62,913 nucleotides of DNA from Vibrio splendidus (GTDB lineage Bacteria > Pseudomonadota > Gammaproteobacteria > Enterobacterales > Vibrionaceae): assembly GCF_002873455.1 (NCBI RefSeq), contig NZ_MCUN01000001.1:338675-401587 (forward strand), read 5' to 3'. Of the stretch, positions 8,738-17,035 are shown piece by piece. Positions within the stretch are counted from its first letter, which is position 1; each line of letters begins with the position of its first letter. The notes beneath the pieces were generated by a model. It worked only from the letters and a program-made list of their open reading frames with translations, made no database searches and had not been told where the DNA came from. Made by a program: the position numbers and the translations under genes.

Positions 8738-9976
8738 ATGACGAAAATCGCAATGTTAAGCACTGGTGAAGAAGTTCTTCATGGAGACATTGTAGACACA
8801 AACGCCGCTTGGATGTCTGCTGAGTTTTATCAGCACGGTTTTGCCCTAGCGAAACGTTCGACTGTGGGTGACCAAATGAATGCTCTAGTTGAAGAACTGC
8901 TGATGCTGAGTTTTAACTATGATGTGGTTATCGTTAATGGTGGTTTAGGGCCTACGACTGATGATATGAGTGCGGCGGCGGCGGCGGTAGCTTCAGAGCA
9001 GAAACTCGTCATGTTTCCTGAATGGCTAACTCGTATGGAAGAGATGTTTTCCGGACGCGGTATGCCGATGCCTGATAGCAACCTTAAACAAGCTTTGTTA
9101 CCCGTGAGTTCAGAGATTGTCGATAATCCAGTGGGCACTGCTTGCGGCTTTAAATTAAAAATCAACGATGCAACTTTCTATTTCACACCGGGTGTGCCGA
9201 GTGAATTCAAACGTATGGTGACGTTTGAGATCCTTCCTGATTTGTCGCGTATCTATCCTCAAGTGGTTGCCTCTGAATGCAGTCGACTGTTTACGTTTGG
9301 GTTGTCTGAATCGGGCATCTCTGATGTGTTAGATCAGCTTAAGCTTCCTGTAGGCTATGAACTTGGCTACCGTTCTTATCTGCCGTTTATTGAGGTCAAA
9401 CTGTTTGGTCCTAAGGCGGACTTAGAGACTCGGGTTAAGTTACTGCAAATGGTTTACAAGCTGCTAGAGAGCAATGTCGTCAGTGTTGATGAACCTATGA
9501 TTGACCATATTGGCCATATTATGGCTGAGAAAAAGAAGACGTTATCAGTGTCTGAGGTGTCGACCAAAGGTGCTCTGTCAGCGTGGCTGCAATTGAATGA
9601 GCAGGTTGAAGATTGCTTCGGGCATTCGTGGGTTATGGCCGAGCCAAAAGAGAGCGAACTTGAAAAAAGCGATCCATTAGCCGCAACCTTTGCACTGGCT
9701 GGAGCAACAAGAGAGAAGTGCGGAACTGAACTGGCTTTGGTTACTGGCAAGTTGGAAGGCAATACATTCAGCGTTGCATTGTCGACTGAAGCGGGAGAGT
9801 GGGGTCAGGTACTTGAGTTTTATCGCCAGTACTCGCGTGAAGACCAACGCAACGTGATTAAGACAGTTGCCGCCGATATGCTGAGAAGGCATTTAGACAA
9901 TAAACCGATGTTTGGCACTTACTCTTCGGTTAAGCGATTGAAAGACATGTTTATTCCTTCCGCCATAATCAAGTAA
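8738..9976 (+). CDS. CinA-family protein with degenerate deamidase domain
   Basis: The 412-residue protein has an N-terminal MoaB/MogA-like (COG1058) domain, residues ~1-165, with LSTGEEVLHGDIVDTN and VVIVNGGLGPTTDDMS. A C-terminal CinA/PncC-like domain starts near residue 268. In active nicotinamide-nucleotide amidases this domain starts with a motif like ESCTGG, where Ser is catalytic. Here it reads EVSTKG, so the catalytic Ser is Val and the first Gly is Lys; deamidase activity is doubtful. The ATG at 8738 is preferred over 8702 because AAAGGA lies seven bases upstream. Function of the N-terminal domain (ADP-ribose pyrophosphatase in some homologues) is possible but not shown. Confidence 0.85.
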   Translation: MTKIAMLSTGEEVLHGDIVDTNAAWMSAEFYQHGFALAKRSTVGDQMNALVEELLMLSFNYDVVIVNGGLGPTTDDMSAAAAAVASEQKLVMFPEWLTRMEEMFSGRGMPMPDSNLKQALLPVSSEIVDNPVGTACGFKLKINDATFYFTPGVPSEFKRMVTFEILPDLSRIYPQVVASECSRLFTFGLSESGISDVLDQLKLPVGYELGYRSYLPFIEVKLFGPKADLETRVKLLQMVYKLLESNVVSVDEPMIDHIGHIMAEKKKTLSVSEVSTKGALSAWLQLNEQVEDCFGHSWVMAEPKESELEKSDPLAATFALAGATREKCGTELALVTGKLEGNTFSVALSTEAGEWGQVLEFYRQYSREDQRNVIKTVAADMLRRHLDNKPMFGTYSSVKRLKDMFIPSAIIK

Positions 9977-10030
9977 GCAGGTCTTGTCAGTTACCTAGTT
10001 TTCTGAACCAACGTTAGATCAGAACAAATA

Positions 10031-10066
10031 AAAAGGCCCAACATCCAAATAGGTGTTGGGCCTTTA
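10031..10066 (+). terminator. Bidirectional terminator between the cinA-like gene and dmsC
   Basis: AAAGGCCCAACA / TGTTGGGCCTTT, a 12-bp stem followed by T-rich sequence, in the gap between convergent genes. Confidence 0.88.
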
Positions 10067-10137
10067 GTTTATCTAGCCTTCTAGATAATCAAACAAGCAG
10101 CGATGTTTACACGTAACTCATGTCTGTAAGAACTTGA

Positions 10138-10983
10138 TTACAAACCGCTTGTCATATGTAGGCTGTAGAACAAACCACGGCCGACTAACTCTGAAGCCAA
10201 GAACAATGCTAATGCTAAGCCAAGGTTAACTGGGTTCACTTTTGCTTTGTTCAGCATAGGTAGAATCCAAATCAACAAGCTTGCCATCAGCAATGCCACT
10301 TGAAGAATCACATAGCTACCTAAACCATCGACTAACTCAGAAGCTTTTGCCGCTGAAGTTTGGATGTCACCGATTAGGTTCAGTTTTCCTACTGTCACAA
10401 GCAAGCTGATAGCAACTGCGATAACAGCCAGCATGGTGATGTTTCGGTCAACCGTAAAGCGGCTGTCATTTGCGAATACAATCACAAACTGAGAGAGCAG
10501 CAAGCCGCCCACAACCATGGTCATGATGAAGCTCAATGGCGTGTAGATGTTGTCCCACGTAGGTACTGTATTGATCATGTATACGTTGATCATCGCGAAC
10601 ATGAAGATAACACCCAACACCATCGCGCCAACCATCAGTGCTTTCTGGATCGCTACGCCACCTTTCTTAAGCACAGACAATAGCCATTGCAAGCCACCGA
10701 CAGCAAAAAATGCTGCACCGAAGAACACTTCGTTAGACAACCAAGCTGAGCCTAGTTGGTTAAAAGCGTTAAACGCGCGCAGTGGGGAGCCAAGGTGTGT
10801 TGTCGAGAACATGAAGCCAAGCCCCATCAGTGCCCATAGAATGAACATTGGAACCTTGTAGCTGTTCAGCTTCTCTTCGTCATGCCCAAGTACCAGTGCA
10901 CGTGCGCCAATCAGTAAGTAACCACCAACCGCAGTTTGTGCTAGCACCGTAAAGAAGATTAAAGACCACTCATGAAAAATCAT
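10138..10983 (-). CDS. dmsC: DMSO reductase membrane anchor subunit C
   Basis: A 281-residue integral membrane protein with eight evident hydrophobic segments, matching DmsC, which anchors DmsAB and oxidises menaquinol. It begins MIFHEWSLIFFTVLAQTAVG, a typical DmsC start in which the first helix begins at once. It is the last gene of dmsABC, one base after dmsB, and ends before a shared terminator. Confidence 0.92.
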   Translation of the reverse strand: MIFHEWSLIFFTVLAQTAVGGYLLIGARALVLGHDEEKLNSYKVPMFILWALMGLGFMFSTTHLGSPLRAFNAFNQLGSAWLSNEVFFGAAFFAVGGLQWLLSVLKKGGVAIQKALMVGAMVLGVIFMFAMINVYMINTVPTWDNIYTPLSFIMTMVVGGLLLSQFVIVFANDSRFTVDRNITMLAVIAVAISLLVTVGKLNLIGDIQTSAAKASELVDGLGSYVILQVALLMASLLIWILPMLNKAKVNPVNLGLALALFLASELVGRGLFYSLHMTSGL

Positions 10984-10984
10984 C

Positions 10985-11605
10985 TTACACCTCCTTCGGG
11001 TTTGCTAGGTGACCACTGGTATCGCCAGTCGGCTTCGCGTTTTTGTTCAGCTTAATCACGATGTTTGGCAGCGTTTCTGTTGAAGATGGCAGTGGCGCCA
11101 CATCCGCCCCAGAACCGTATTTCTCGCGAAGTGTATTGATTTCGCCAAACTCCAATGCACGAAGTGGGCAAGACTCAACACAGATAGGCTGTTTGCCTTC
11201 AGAAACACGTTGGTAACAACCATCGCATTTAGTCATGTGACCTTTCTTAGCATTGTATTGTGGTGCGCCGTAAGGACACGCATTGCTACAGTGCTGACAA
11301 CCAATACAAACGCTCTCATCAACCACAACCAAACCGTCTTCATCACGCTTGTGCATTGCGCCCGAAGGACACACTTTCACACACGCTGGGTTAGTACAGT
11401 GGTTGCAAGCGATAGAAAGGTAGTAAGAAAAGACATCTTTCTGAACCCAGGTGTAGCCATCTTGAGTGAAGCCACTACCGGCGTATTCGTATACGCGGCG
11501 GTAGTTCGTTTTGATGTCTAGATCGTTATAATCTTTACAAGCAAGCTGACAGGTTTTACAACCCGTGCATTTACTTGAATCAATGTAAAAGCCGTATTGT
11601 TTCAT
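10985..11605 (-). CDS. dmsB: DMSO reductase iron-sulfur subunit B
   Basis: Electron-transfer subunit of 206 residues, close to the E. coli DmsB length, with four ferredoxin-type cysteine groups: CTGCKTCQLAC (residues 14-24), CNHCTNPACVKVC, CIGCQHCSNAC and the split CDGC...CVESC. It passes electrons from DmsC to the molybdenum subunit. The gene is 11 bases after dmsA and one base before dmsC, so it is translated within one operon. Confidence 0.95.
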   Translation of the reverse strand: MKQYGFYIDSSKCTGCKTCQLACKDYNDLDIKTNYRRVYEYAGSGFTQDGYTWVQKDVFSYYLSIACNHCTNPACVKVCPSGAMHKRDEDGLVVVDESVCIGCQHCSNACPYGAPQYNAKKGHMTKCDGCYQRVSEGKQPICVESCPLRALEFGEINTLREKYGSGADVAPLPSSTETLPNIVIKLNKNAKPTGDTSGHLANPKEV

Positions 11606-11616
11606 TCCAACCTACC

Positions 11617-14055
11617 TTATGCTTTGTTTAGCGCTTTGATTTGAACTAGGTTTGTATGCTGAGGGTTACCCTTAGCAAGTGGACTCGGGCGCTGAGTGGT
11701 CAGCACATTAATAGAGCCCGCATGGTCGATCTTCTGACCATCTGGTGCATACCATGCACCTTCGCCTAGTGCGACAACTCGAGGAAGAATCCTAGGTGTC
11801 ACTTTCGCTGGAATATGAACTTCGCCACGGTCGTTGAAAATACTCACCATGTCGCCGCTTTCGATACCACGTTCTTTTGCATCGATTGGGTTGATCCACA
11901 ATTCTTGTGGTGCTGCTGCTTTGATTTCTGCAACGTTGCCGTAAGTTGAGTGAGTACGAGCCTTATAGTGGAAACCGGTTAGCTGAAGTGGGTACTTCTC
12001 TGCGAGTGGATCGTTATGACCTTCAAAAGAGTCCGCGTAAATCGGAAGTGGGTGAATCACTTCATCTTCTTTCAGCTTCCAAGTCTTCGCGATATCAGCT
12101 AACTGCTCAGAATAGATCTCGATCTTGCCACTTGGTGTTGTCAGTGGGTTCGCTTCTGGATCGTTACGGAAGTCTTCGTAAGCGATGTAGTGGTGGTCGT
12201 AGCTACGCTTGTAGATACCCAGCTCTTTCATCTCTTCGAAGGTTGGAAGTGTTGGGTCGTTCTTACGAGTTTCAGCGTAAAGGTGTTCAACCCATTGCTC
12301 TTGTGTACGACCTTCAGTGAACTCTTTTTCCACACCCATGCGCTTCGCCAATTGAGAGCACATTTCATAGATAGATTTCGCTTCGAATTGAGGCTCGATC
12401 GCTTTCTGCGCGAAGATGAAGTAAGGCATGTTCGCTGCTTTACCATCCATACACCAGTCGTCTTGCTCTGATGTTGTTAAATCAGGCAAGATGATGTCAG
12501 CGTATTTCGCAGAAGACGTCATGTGGTTATCGACCACAACAATCATTTCACACGCACTTTCATCTTGAAGAATAGCGTGAGTTTTATTGATGTCTGAGTG
12601 CTGATTAATAAGACAGTTACCCGCGTAGTTCCAGATCATCTTGATTGGATTTTTAAGGCGCTCTGCACCGCGAACACCATCAGTCACGTCAGTCATTTCA
12701 TGGTGACGGTAAATAGCGTCAGTCCACATGAACATTGAAATTGAAGTTTCAACTGGATTTGGCACTGTAGGGAAGCGAACAAAAGGAATGTTGATGTCGC
12801 TTTCACGAGCACCTGTAGAACCTCCTGATACACCAACAGAACCTGTTAGCAGCGACAGCATTGCGATTGCACGACAAGCTAGCTCACCGTTTGCAGTGCG
12901 TTGTAAGCCCCAACCTTGATGGATTGCACATGGTTTTGCAGTGCCCATTTCACGACCAAGCTTAACGATGGTATCAACTGGAATACCCGTGATCTTAGAA
13001 GCCCATTCAGGTGTTTTCACTACGCCATCTTCACCTAAACCTAGGATGTAAGATTTGTAGTCGCTGTTCTTAGGCGCTGATGCAGGTAATGTCTTCTCAT
13101 CGTAACCGACACAGTATTTGTCTAGGAACGGTTGATCGACAAGGTCTTCTGTAATCATCACATGCGCAAGGCCTGCAACCAATGCAGCATCAGTAGATGG
13201 ACGAATTGGGATCCATTGATCTTCGCGGCCGCCAGCAGTATCGGTGTAACGAGGGTCAATGATGATCGTTCTTGCGTTCGACTTGTTTTTGCTTTCTACA
13301 TAGTGGTGGATCAGACCGCCGCCAGACATACGGGTCTCGGCAGGGTTATTACCAAACTGAACATTAAGTTTCGTGTTCTCTAAGTCAGAGAAAGAGTTGT
13401 TGTTTGCCCAACCACCGTAGGTGTAGCTCAAGCCTTTCGCAATTTGCGCCGTTGAGTAGTCTCCGTAATGGTTGAGGTAACCACCACTTAGGTTCATGAG
13501 ACGGGCAATCAGCGTTTGTGCTGGTGGCCAAGACTTAGTCACCGTGCCGCCAAGCGTGCCTGTACCGTAGTTTAGGTAGATGGTGTCGTTACCATAGTCT
13601 TTGATAAGGCGTTGCATGGTGCCAGCAACTTCATCGTAAGCTTCTTCCCAGCTAATGCGTTTGAATTTACCTTCACCACGTTTACCAACACGTTTCATTG
13701 GGTATTTCAGGCGATCTGGGTTGTAAACACGGCGGCGCATAGAGCGACCACGTAGACAAGCACGAACTTGGTGATGACCGTATTCGTCAGTACCAGTGTT
13801 GTCGGTTTCTACGTATTTGATTTCGCCGTTTTGCACATGCATACGTAATGGGCAACGAGATCCACAGTTTACAGTACATGCACTCCATACGATTTTCTCA
13901 TCCACATTCTCAGCAACAGCAGCCGCTACTGGTTTGGATTTGAAAGGTAAAGCGATACCGCCCGCAAGTGCGGCTGCGCTACCTACCGCAGAAGAAGCTT
14001 TCATGAAGCCTCTTCGAGTAAGATTCATTACCCCAGATTCTTTCTTATTCGTCAT
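11617..14055 (-). CDS. dmsA: DMSO reductase molybdopterin subunit A
   Basis: Catalytic subunit (812 residues) reducing dimethyl sulfoxide and related S/N-oxides during anaerobic respiration. A Tat signal is visible: TRRGFMKASS at residues ~13-22, then a hydrophobic stretch to PVAAA. The first [4Fe-4S] cluster uses C-x3-C-x3-C (CTVNCGSRC) plus a later Cys in RACLRGRS. GGYLNHYGDYSTAQ contains the serine expected to ligate molybdenum in this family. The ATG at 14055 has an AAAGG upstream; an earlier TTG-type start would only add a tail before the Tat motif. Divergent chaperone and ferredoxin genes and the FNR box support anaerobic expression. Confidence 0.95.
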   Translation of the reverse strand: MTNKKESGVMNLTRRGFMKASSAVGSAAALAGGIALPFKSKPVAAAVAENVDEKIVWSACTVNCGSRCPLRMHVQNGEIKYVETDNTGTDEYGHHQVRACLRGRSMRRRVYNPDRLKYPMKRVGKRGEGKFKRISWEEAYDEVAGTMQRLIKDYGNDTIYLNYGTGTLGGTVTKSWPPAQTLIARLMNLSGGYLNHYGDYSTAQIAKGLSYTYGGWANNNSFSDLENTKLNVQFGNNPAETRMSGGGLIHHYVESKNKSNARTIIIDPRYTDTAGGREDQWIPIRPSTDAALVAGLAHVMITEDLVDQPFLDKYCVGYDEKTLPASAPKNSDYKSYILGLGEDGVVKTPEWASKITGIPVDTIVKLGREMGTAKPCAIHQGWGLQRTANGELACRAIAMLSLLTGSVGVSGGSTGARESDINIPFVRFPTVPNPVETSISMFMWTDAIYRHHEMTDVTDGVRGAERLKNPIKMIWNYAGNCLINQHSDINKTHAILQDESACEMIVVVDNHMTSSAKYADIILPDLTTSEQDDWCMDGKAANMPYFIFAQKAIEPQFEAKSIYEMCSQLAKRMGVEKEFTEGRTQEQWVEHLYAETRKNDPTLPTFEEMKELGIYKRSYDHHYIAYEDFRNDPEANPLTTPSGKIEIYSEQLADIAKTWKLKEDEVIHPLPIYADSFEGHNDPLAEKYPLQLTGFHYKARTHSTYGNVAEIKAAAPQELWINPIDAKERGIESGDMVSIFNDRGEVHIPAKVTPRILPRVVALGEGAWYAPDGQKIDHAGSINVLTTQRPSPLAKGNPQHTNLVQIKALNKA

Positions 14056-14132
14056 TCTAAGATGCCTTTTGTTATTGATGGCTAGCACTTTATAGGTAGT
14101 TTTGTTTTTGTGTTTTAATTTTTAAATATGGA

Positions 14133-14146
14133 TTGATAGGCATCAA
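14133..14146. promoter_or_regulatory. Perfect FNR box in the dmsA / dmsD divergent region
   Basis: TTGATAGGCATCAA matches the FNR consensus TTGAT-N4-ATCAA in all ten defined positions. It lies 78 bases from the dmsA start and 109 bases from the chaperone start, so it can serve one or both directions. This predicts induction without oxygen. Confidence 0.85.
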
Positions 14147-14254
14147 ATAAGTGTTGAATTTAAACCTTATGAATTAAATGTATAAATTAGATCAAAGAAT
14201 GAAATGGATTAATTAATATAATTATCGTTAAAACCAATTACGGTATAAATAATA

Positions 14255-14821
14255 ATGATTATCGATACGCACAAATTATTGGGTTCGCTATTTTATCAAG
14301 CGACAAGTAAAGAACTGTTGATCACCATTGTCGAAGCTTTGGTGGAGAGTGAAGTACTATCAGAAGAATGTTTACTGGCACTGAAAAGTGAGCAGGAAGA
14401 TGAGCTAGTTGTAGAGTTTAGCCGCCTGTTTGAAGGCGTTGGCGACATGCCTGCGCCACCTTGGGGTTCGGTATATTTAGATAAAGACCGCGTTGTGTTT
14501 GGCGCATCGACTGTAGAATATCGCAAGTTCTTGGAATTGAATCAGATACAGTTAGACACTGGATTAAGAGAGCCAGAGGATCAATTTGGTTTAATGCTAT
14601 TCGCCCATGCGTATTTGTTAGAAAATAATAATATTGATTCAGCGTGTGAATTGTTAGGATCCCATTTATTAACTTGGTCTCCTGTTTATTTAGAAAGATT
14701 AAATACAGCATCAGAACTATCTTTTTATAAGAAGCTATCAACTGATGTAATAGACTGGCTTAAATACCTAACATCTGAATATAAAATAAACGTTGTTCCT
14801 AAAACGTTATATATCGACTAA
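14255..14821 (+). CDS. dmsD: TorD/DmsD-family molybdoenzyme chaperone
   Basis: Cytoplasmic all-helical chaperone of 188 residues that binds the Tat signal of the reductase precursor and guides cofactor loading. The diagnostic sequence is FEGVGDMPAPPWGSVYLD (residues ~59-76), the conserved core of DmsD proteins, followed by the EPEDQFGLMLFAHAYLL helix. It is divergent from dmsA and overlaps the next gene by one base (TAATG), indicating coupling. Its client is almost certainly the neighbouring DmsA; the symbol reflects that inference. Confidence 0.85.
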   Translation: MIIDTHKLLGSLFYQATSKELLITIVEALVESEVLSEECLLALKSEQEDELVVEFSRLFEGVGDMPAPPWGSVYLDKDRVVFGASTVEYRKFLELNQIQLDTGLREPEDQFGLMLFAHAYLLENNNIDSACELLGSHLLTWSPVYLERLNTASELSFYKKLSTDVIDWLKYLTSEYKINVVPKTLYID

Positions 14822-15336
14822 TGCCTGAACAAATAAATTCAAATAGACGTGGCTTCTTAACTCGACTTTCCAAACCGGTTACAGCTGCAGTGAACTATGA
14901 AGAGAAGTCACAGCGCTTGTATGCAAGGCCACCAAGAGCGGTCGATGAGGTGCTGTTTGAGCGTCTCTGTGACGGTTGTGGTTTATGCGAACAAGCGTGT
15001 CCAAATAGTGTTATTGAGATGCTAGAGGGCAGTGCGCTGCTGAATTTGGATTACAACAGTTGTTCGCTGTGTGATAAGTGCAGTGGAGTGTGCCCGACTG
15101 GCGCACTTCATCCAACGGTCACGCCTTATATCGACTTCAAGCCTAGCTTTGCTGATAGCTGTAACAATTACATGCAAATGGATTGTAATACGTGCCAAAC
15201 CGCTTGTTCAGCAAGTGCGATTCAAATCGAAGCTGGGGAGTTGCCTACTTTAGATAAAGACAAGTGTAATGGCTGTGGAGAGTGTCGAAGCGCTTGTTAC
15301 ATTGGCTCAGTGACTTTGAACCTTATTCGGCAGTAA
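14821..15336 (+). CDS. NapF-like ferredoxin-type protein
   Basis: A 171-residue protein with three [4Fe-4S] binding groups: CDGCGLCEQACPN (residues ~50-62), CSLCDKCSGVCP (~81-92) and a C-terminal CNGCGECRSAC (~150-160). A further cysteine group, CNTCQTAC, lies between. NapF normally helps mature the nitrate reductase NapA in the cytoplasm. Here the gene follows the Dms chaperone, so a role in loading or repairing DmsA clusters is the simplest inference. The N-terminal NRRGFLTRL resembles a Tat motif but no hydrophobic segment follows, so export is unlikely. Confidence 0.82.
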   Translation: MPEQINSNRRGFLTRLSKPVTAAVNYEEKSQRLYARPPRAVDEVLFERLCDGCGLCEQACPNSVIEMLEGSALLNLDYNSCSLCDKCSGVCPTGALHPTVTPYIDFKPSFADSCNNYMQMDCNTCQTACSASAIQIEAGELPTLDKDKCNGCGECRSACYIGSVTLNLIRQ

Positions 15337-15423
15337 ACGTCAGGTTTCGCGAGATGGAAGCCACAAGGATGACTTTGGTTTGGTGATAGGCGAGTCGTAT
15401 CAAATACCTAAAGACATAAATAG

Positions 15424-15462
15424 AAAAAGGGTCCGCATTCCAAGAGAAGGCGGACCCTTTTT
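15424..15462. terminator. Bidirectional terminator between napF-like gene and yfaE
   Basis: AAAAAGGGTCCGC / GCGGACCCTTTTT, a 13-bp perfect stem with a 13-base loop between convergent genes. Confidence 0.9.
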
Positions 15463-15522
15463 AGTTCTTATATTCTTTAAATAAGAAGAACTTAAATCAA
15501 TAATGCGGTAAATAAAAACAGC

Positions 15523-15801
15523 TTATGCGCGTTTCTGTTTACTTCTGTGAATCACGTTACTCAGCGATAAATCGGTTTTTGCTTTGCAGATGCATGGCAA
15601 AATTTCATCGCCTTGTGTGTAAGCCATAGCAAAACCAACGTACTCAACTTCACCCGAATCCAACGTACAGCGGCAAGCGCCACAGTGCCCATCTCGGCAG
15701 TTGTATTCTGGTTCTAAGCCCGCTTGTTCCATCGTTTCCAATAGAGTATTCGACGGGTTAGATTCAATCGAAGTCAGCTTGTTGATTTTGATTGTTGGCA
15801 T
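15523..15801 (-). CDS. yfaE: [2Fe-2S] ferredoxin maintaining ribonucleotide reductase
   Basis: A 92-residue plant-type ferredoxin with the cluster motif CRDGHCGACRC (residues ~35-45) and a distal Cys near residue 70 in LPCICKA. YfaE regenerates the diferric-tyrosyl cofactor of NrdB in E. coli. The start codon overlaps the nrdB stop by one base, so the two are coupled. It ends the nrdA-nrdB-yfaE operon. Confidence 0.9.
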   Translation of the reverse strand: MPTIKINKLTSIESNPSNTLLETMEQAGLEPEYNCRDGHCGACRCTLDSGEVEYVGFAMAYTQGDEILPCICKAKTDLSLSNVIHRSKQKRA

Positions 15802-16934
15802 TACAGCTCAAATCCTTCAAAGTCGTCAGCTTTTACTTCGTTGTCGATTTGGCCAACTAGGTAAGAACTGATTTCAGCTTCTTGTGGAGCAACTTGAACG
15901 TTATCTGAAGACAACCAAGCGTTGATCCATGGAATTGGGTTCGATGTTGCTTCTGGGTAAGCGGTACCTAGACCAACAGCCTGCATACGGATGTTCGTAA
16001 TGTATTCAACGTATTGGCAAAGAATATCTTTGTTTAGGCCAATCATAGAGCCATCTTTGAATAGGTATTCTGCCCACTCTTTCTCTTGCTCAGCCGCTTC
16101 TTTGAATAGGTCGAAACACTCTTGCTTACACTCTTCTGCGATCTGCATGAATTCGAAGTCATCTTGGCCATTACGCAGCAAGTTGATCATGTGCTGTGTG
16201 CCAGTAAGGTGAAGTGCTTCATCGCGAGCGATTAGCTTGATGATCTTCGCGTTACCTTCCATCAGCTCACGCTCAGCGAATGCGAATGAACATGCAAAAC
16301 TTACGTAGAAACGAATCGCTTCCAGTGCGTTTACAGACATTAGACATACGTAAAGCTTCTTCTTCAGGTCGTGAAGTGAAATCTTAACGTCTTCGCCGTT
16401 GATGTTGTGGTTACCTTCGCCGTAGCGGTGGTAGTCAGCAGTCAGCTTGATTAGGTCGTCGTAGTAAAACGCGATGTCTTTCGCACGTTTCAGGATCTCT
16501 TCGTTTTCAACGATATCGTCAAATACTACGCCTGGATCATTCACGATGTTACGGATGATGTGCGTGTATGAACGAGAGTGAATCGTTTCAGAGAATGACC
16601 ATGTCTCAATCCAAGTTTCAACTTCTGGCAGTGATACCAAAGGAAGTAGGGCAACGTTAGGGCTGCGGCCTTGGATTGAATCTAGAAGTGTTTGGTACTT
16701 CAGGTTAGAGATGAAGATGTGCTTTTCATGCTCAGGAAGCTTGTTGTAGTCGATACGGTCGCTAGACACGTCTACTTCTTCTGGACGCCAGAAGAAAGAA
16801 AGTTGCTTCTCGATCAATTTTTCGAAGATTTCGAATTTTTGTTGGTCGTAACGTGCCACGTTTACCGACTGACCTAAGAACATTGGTTCTTTTAGTTGGT
16901 CATTTTTTTGTTGAGAAAAAGTACTGTAAGCCAT
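15801..16934 (-). CDS. nrdB: Ribonucleoside-diphosphate reductase class Ia, beta subunit
   Basis: Di-iron tyrosyl-radical subunit of 377 residues. Iron ligands and the radical region appear in [14 protein letters not shown] (first E/H pair), FYYDDLIKL and later the [14 protein letters not shown] motif, which holds the second E-x2-H pair. The ATG at 16934 is chosen because [12 protein letters not shown] is the usual N-terminus; an upstream in-frame start would add ten residues. It partners with NrdA and with the YfaE ferredoxin downstream. Confidence 0.95.
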   Translation of the reverse strand: MAYSTFSQQKNDQLKEPMFLGQSVNVARYDQQKFEIFEKLIEKQLSFFWRPEEVDVSSDRIDYNKLPEHEKHIFISNLKYQTLLDSIQGRSPNVALLPLVSLPEVETWIETWSFSETIHSRSYTHIIRNIVNDPGVVFDDIVENEEILKRAKDIAFYYDDLIKLTADYHRYGEGNHNINGEDVKISLHDLKKKLYVCLMSVNALEAIRFYVSFACSFAFAERELMEGNAKIIKLIARDEALHLTGTQHMINLLRNGQDDFEFMQIAEECKQECFDLFKEAAEQEKEWAEYLFKDGSMIGLNKDILCQYVEYITNIRMQAVGLGTAYPEATSNPIPWINAWLSSDNVQVAPQEAEISSYLVGQIDNEVKADDFEGFEL

Positions 16935-16991
16935 AAATGCCTCAAATCTTTTAAAGATCCGCAATAAAACGGACCCTGTTAATGCTTTAAA

Positions 16992-17015
16992 CCCAGAGAA
17001 GATAACTTCTCTGGG
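16992..17015 (-). other. Intercistronic hairpin between nrdA and nrdB
   Basis: CCCAGAGAA / TTCTCTGGG, a 9-bp perfect stem with a six-base loop in the 101-base nrdA-nrdB spacer. No T-run follows on the minus strand, so it is more likely an RNA processing or stability element that adjusts the NrdA:NrdB ratio than a terminator. Confidence 0.6.
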
Positions 17016-17035
17016 GTCTTAATGTTTATTGCGGT

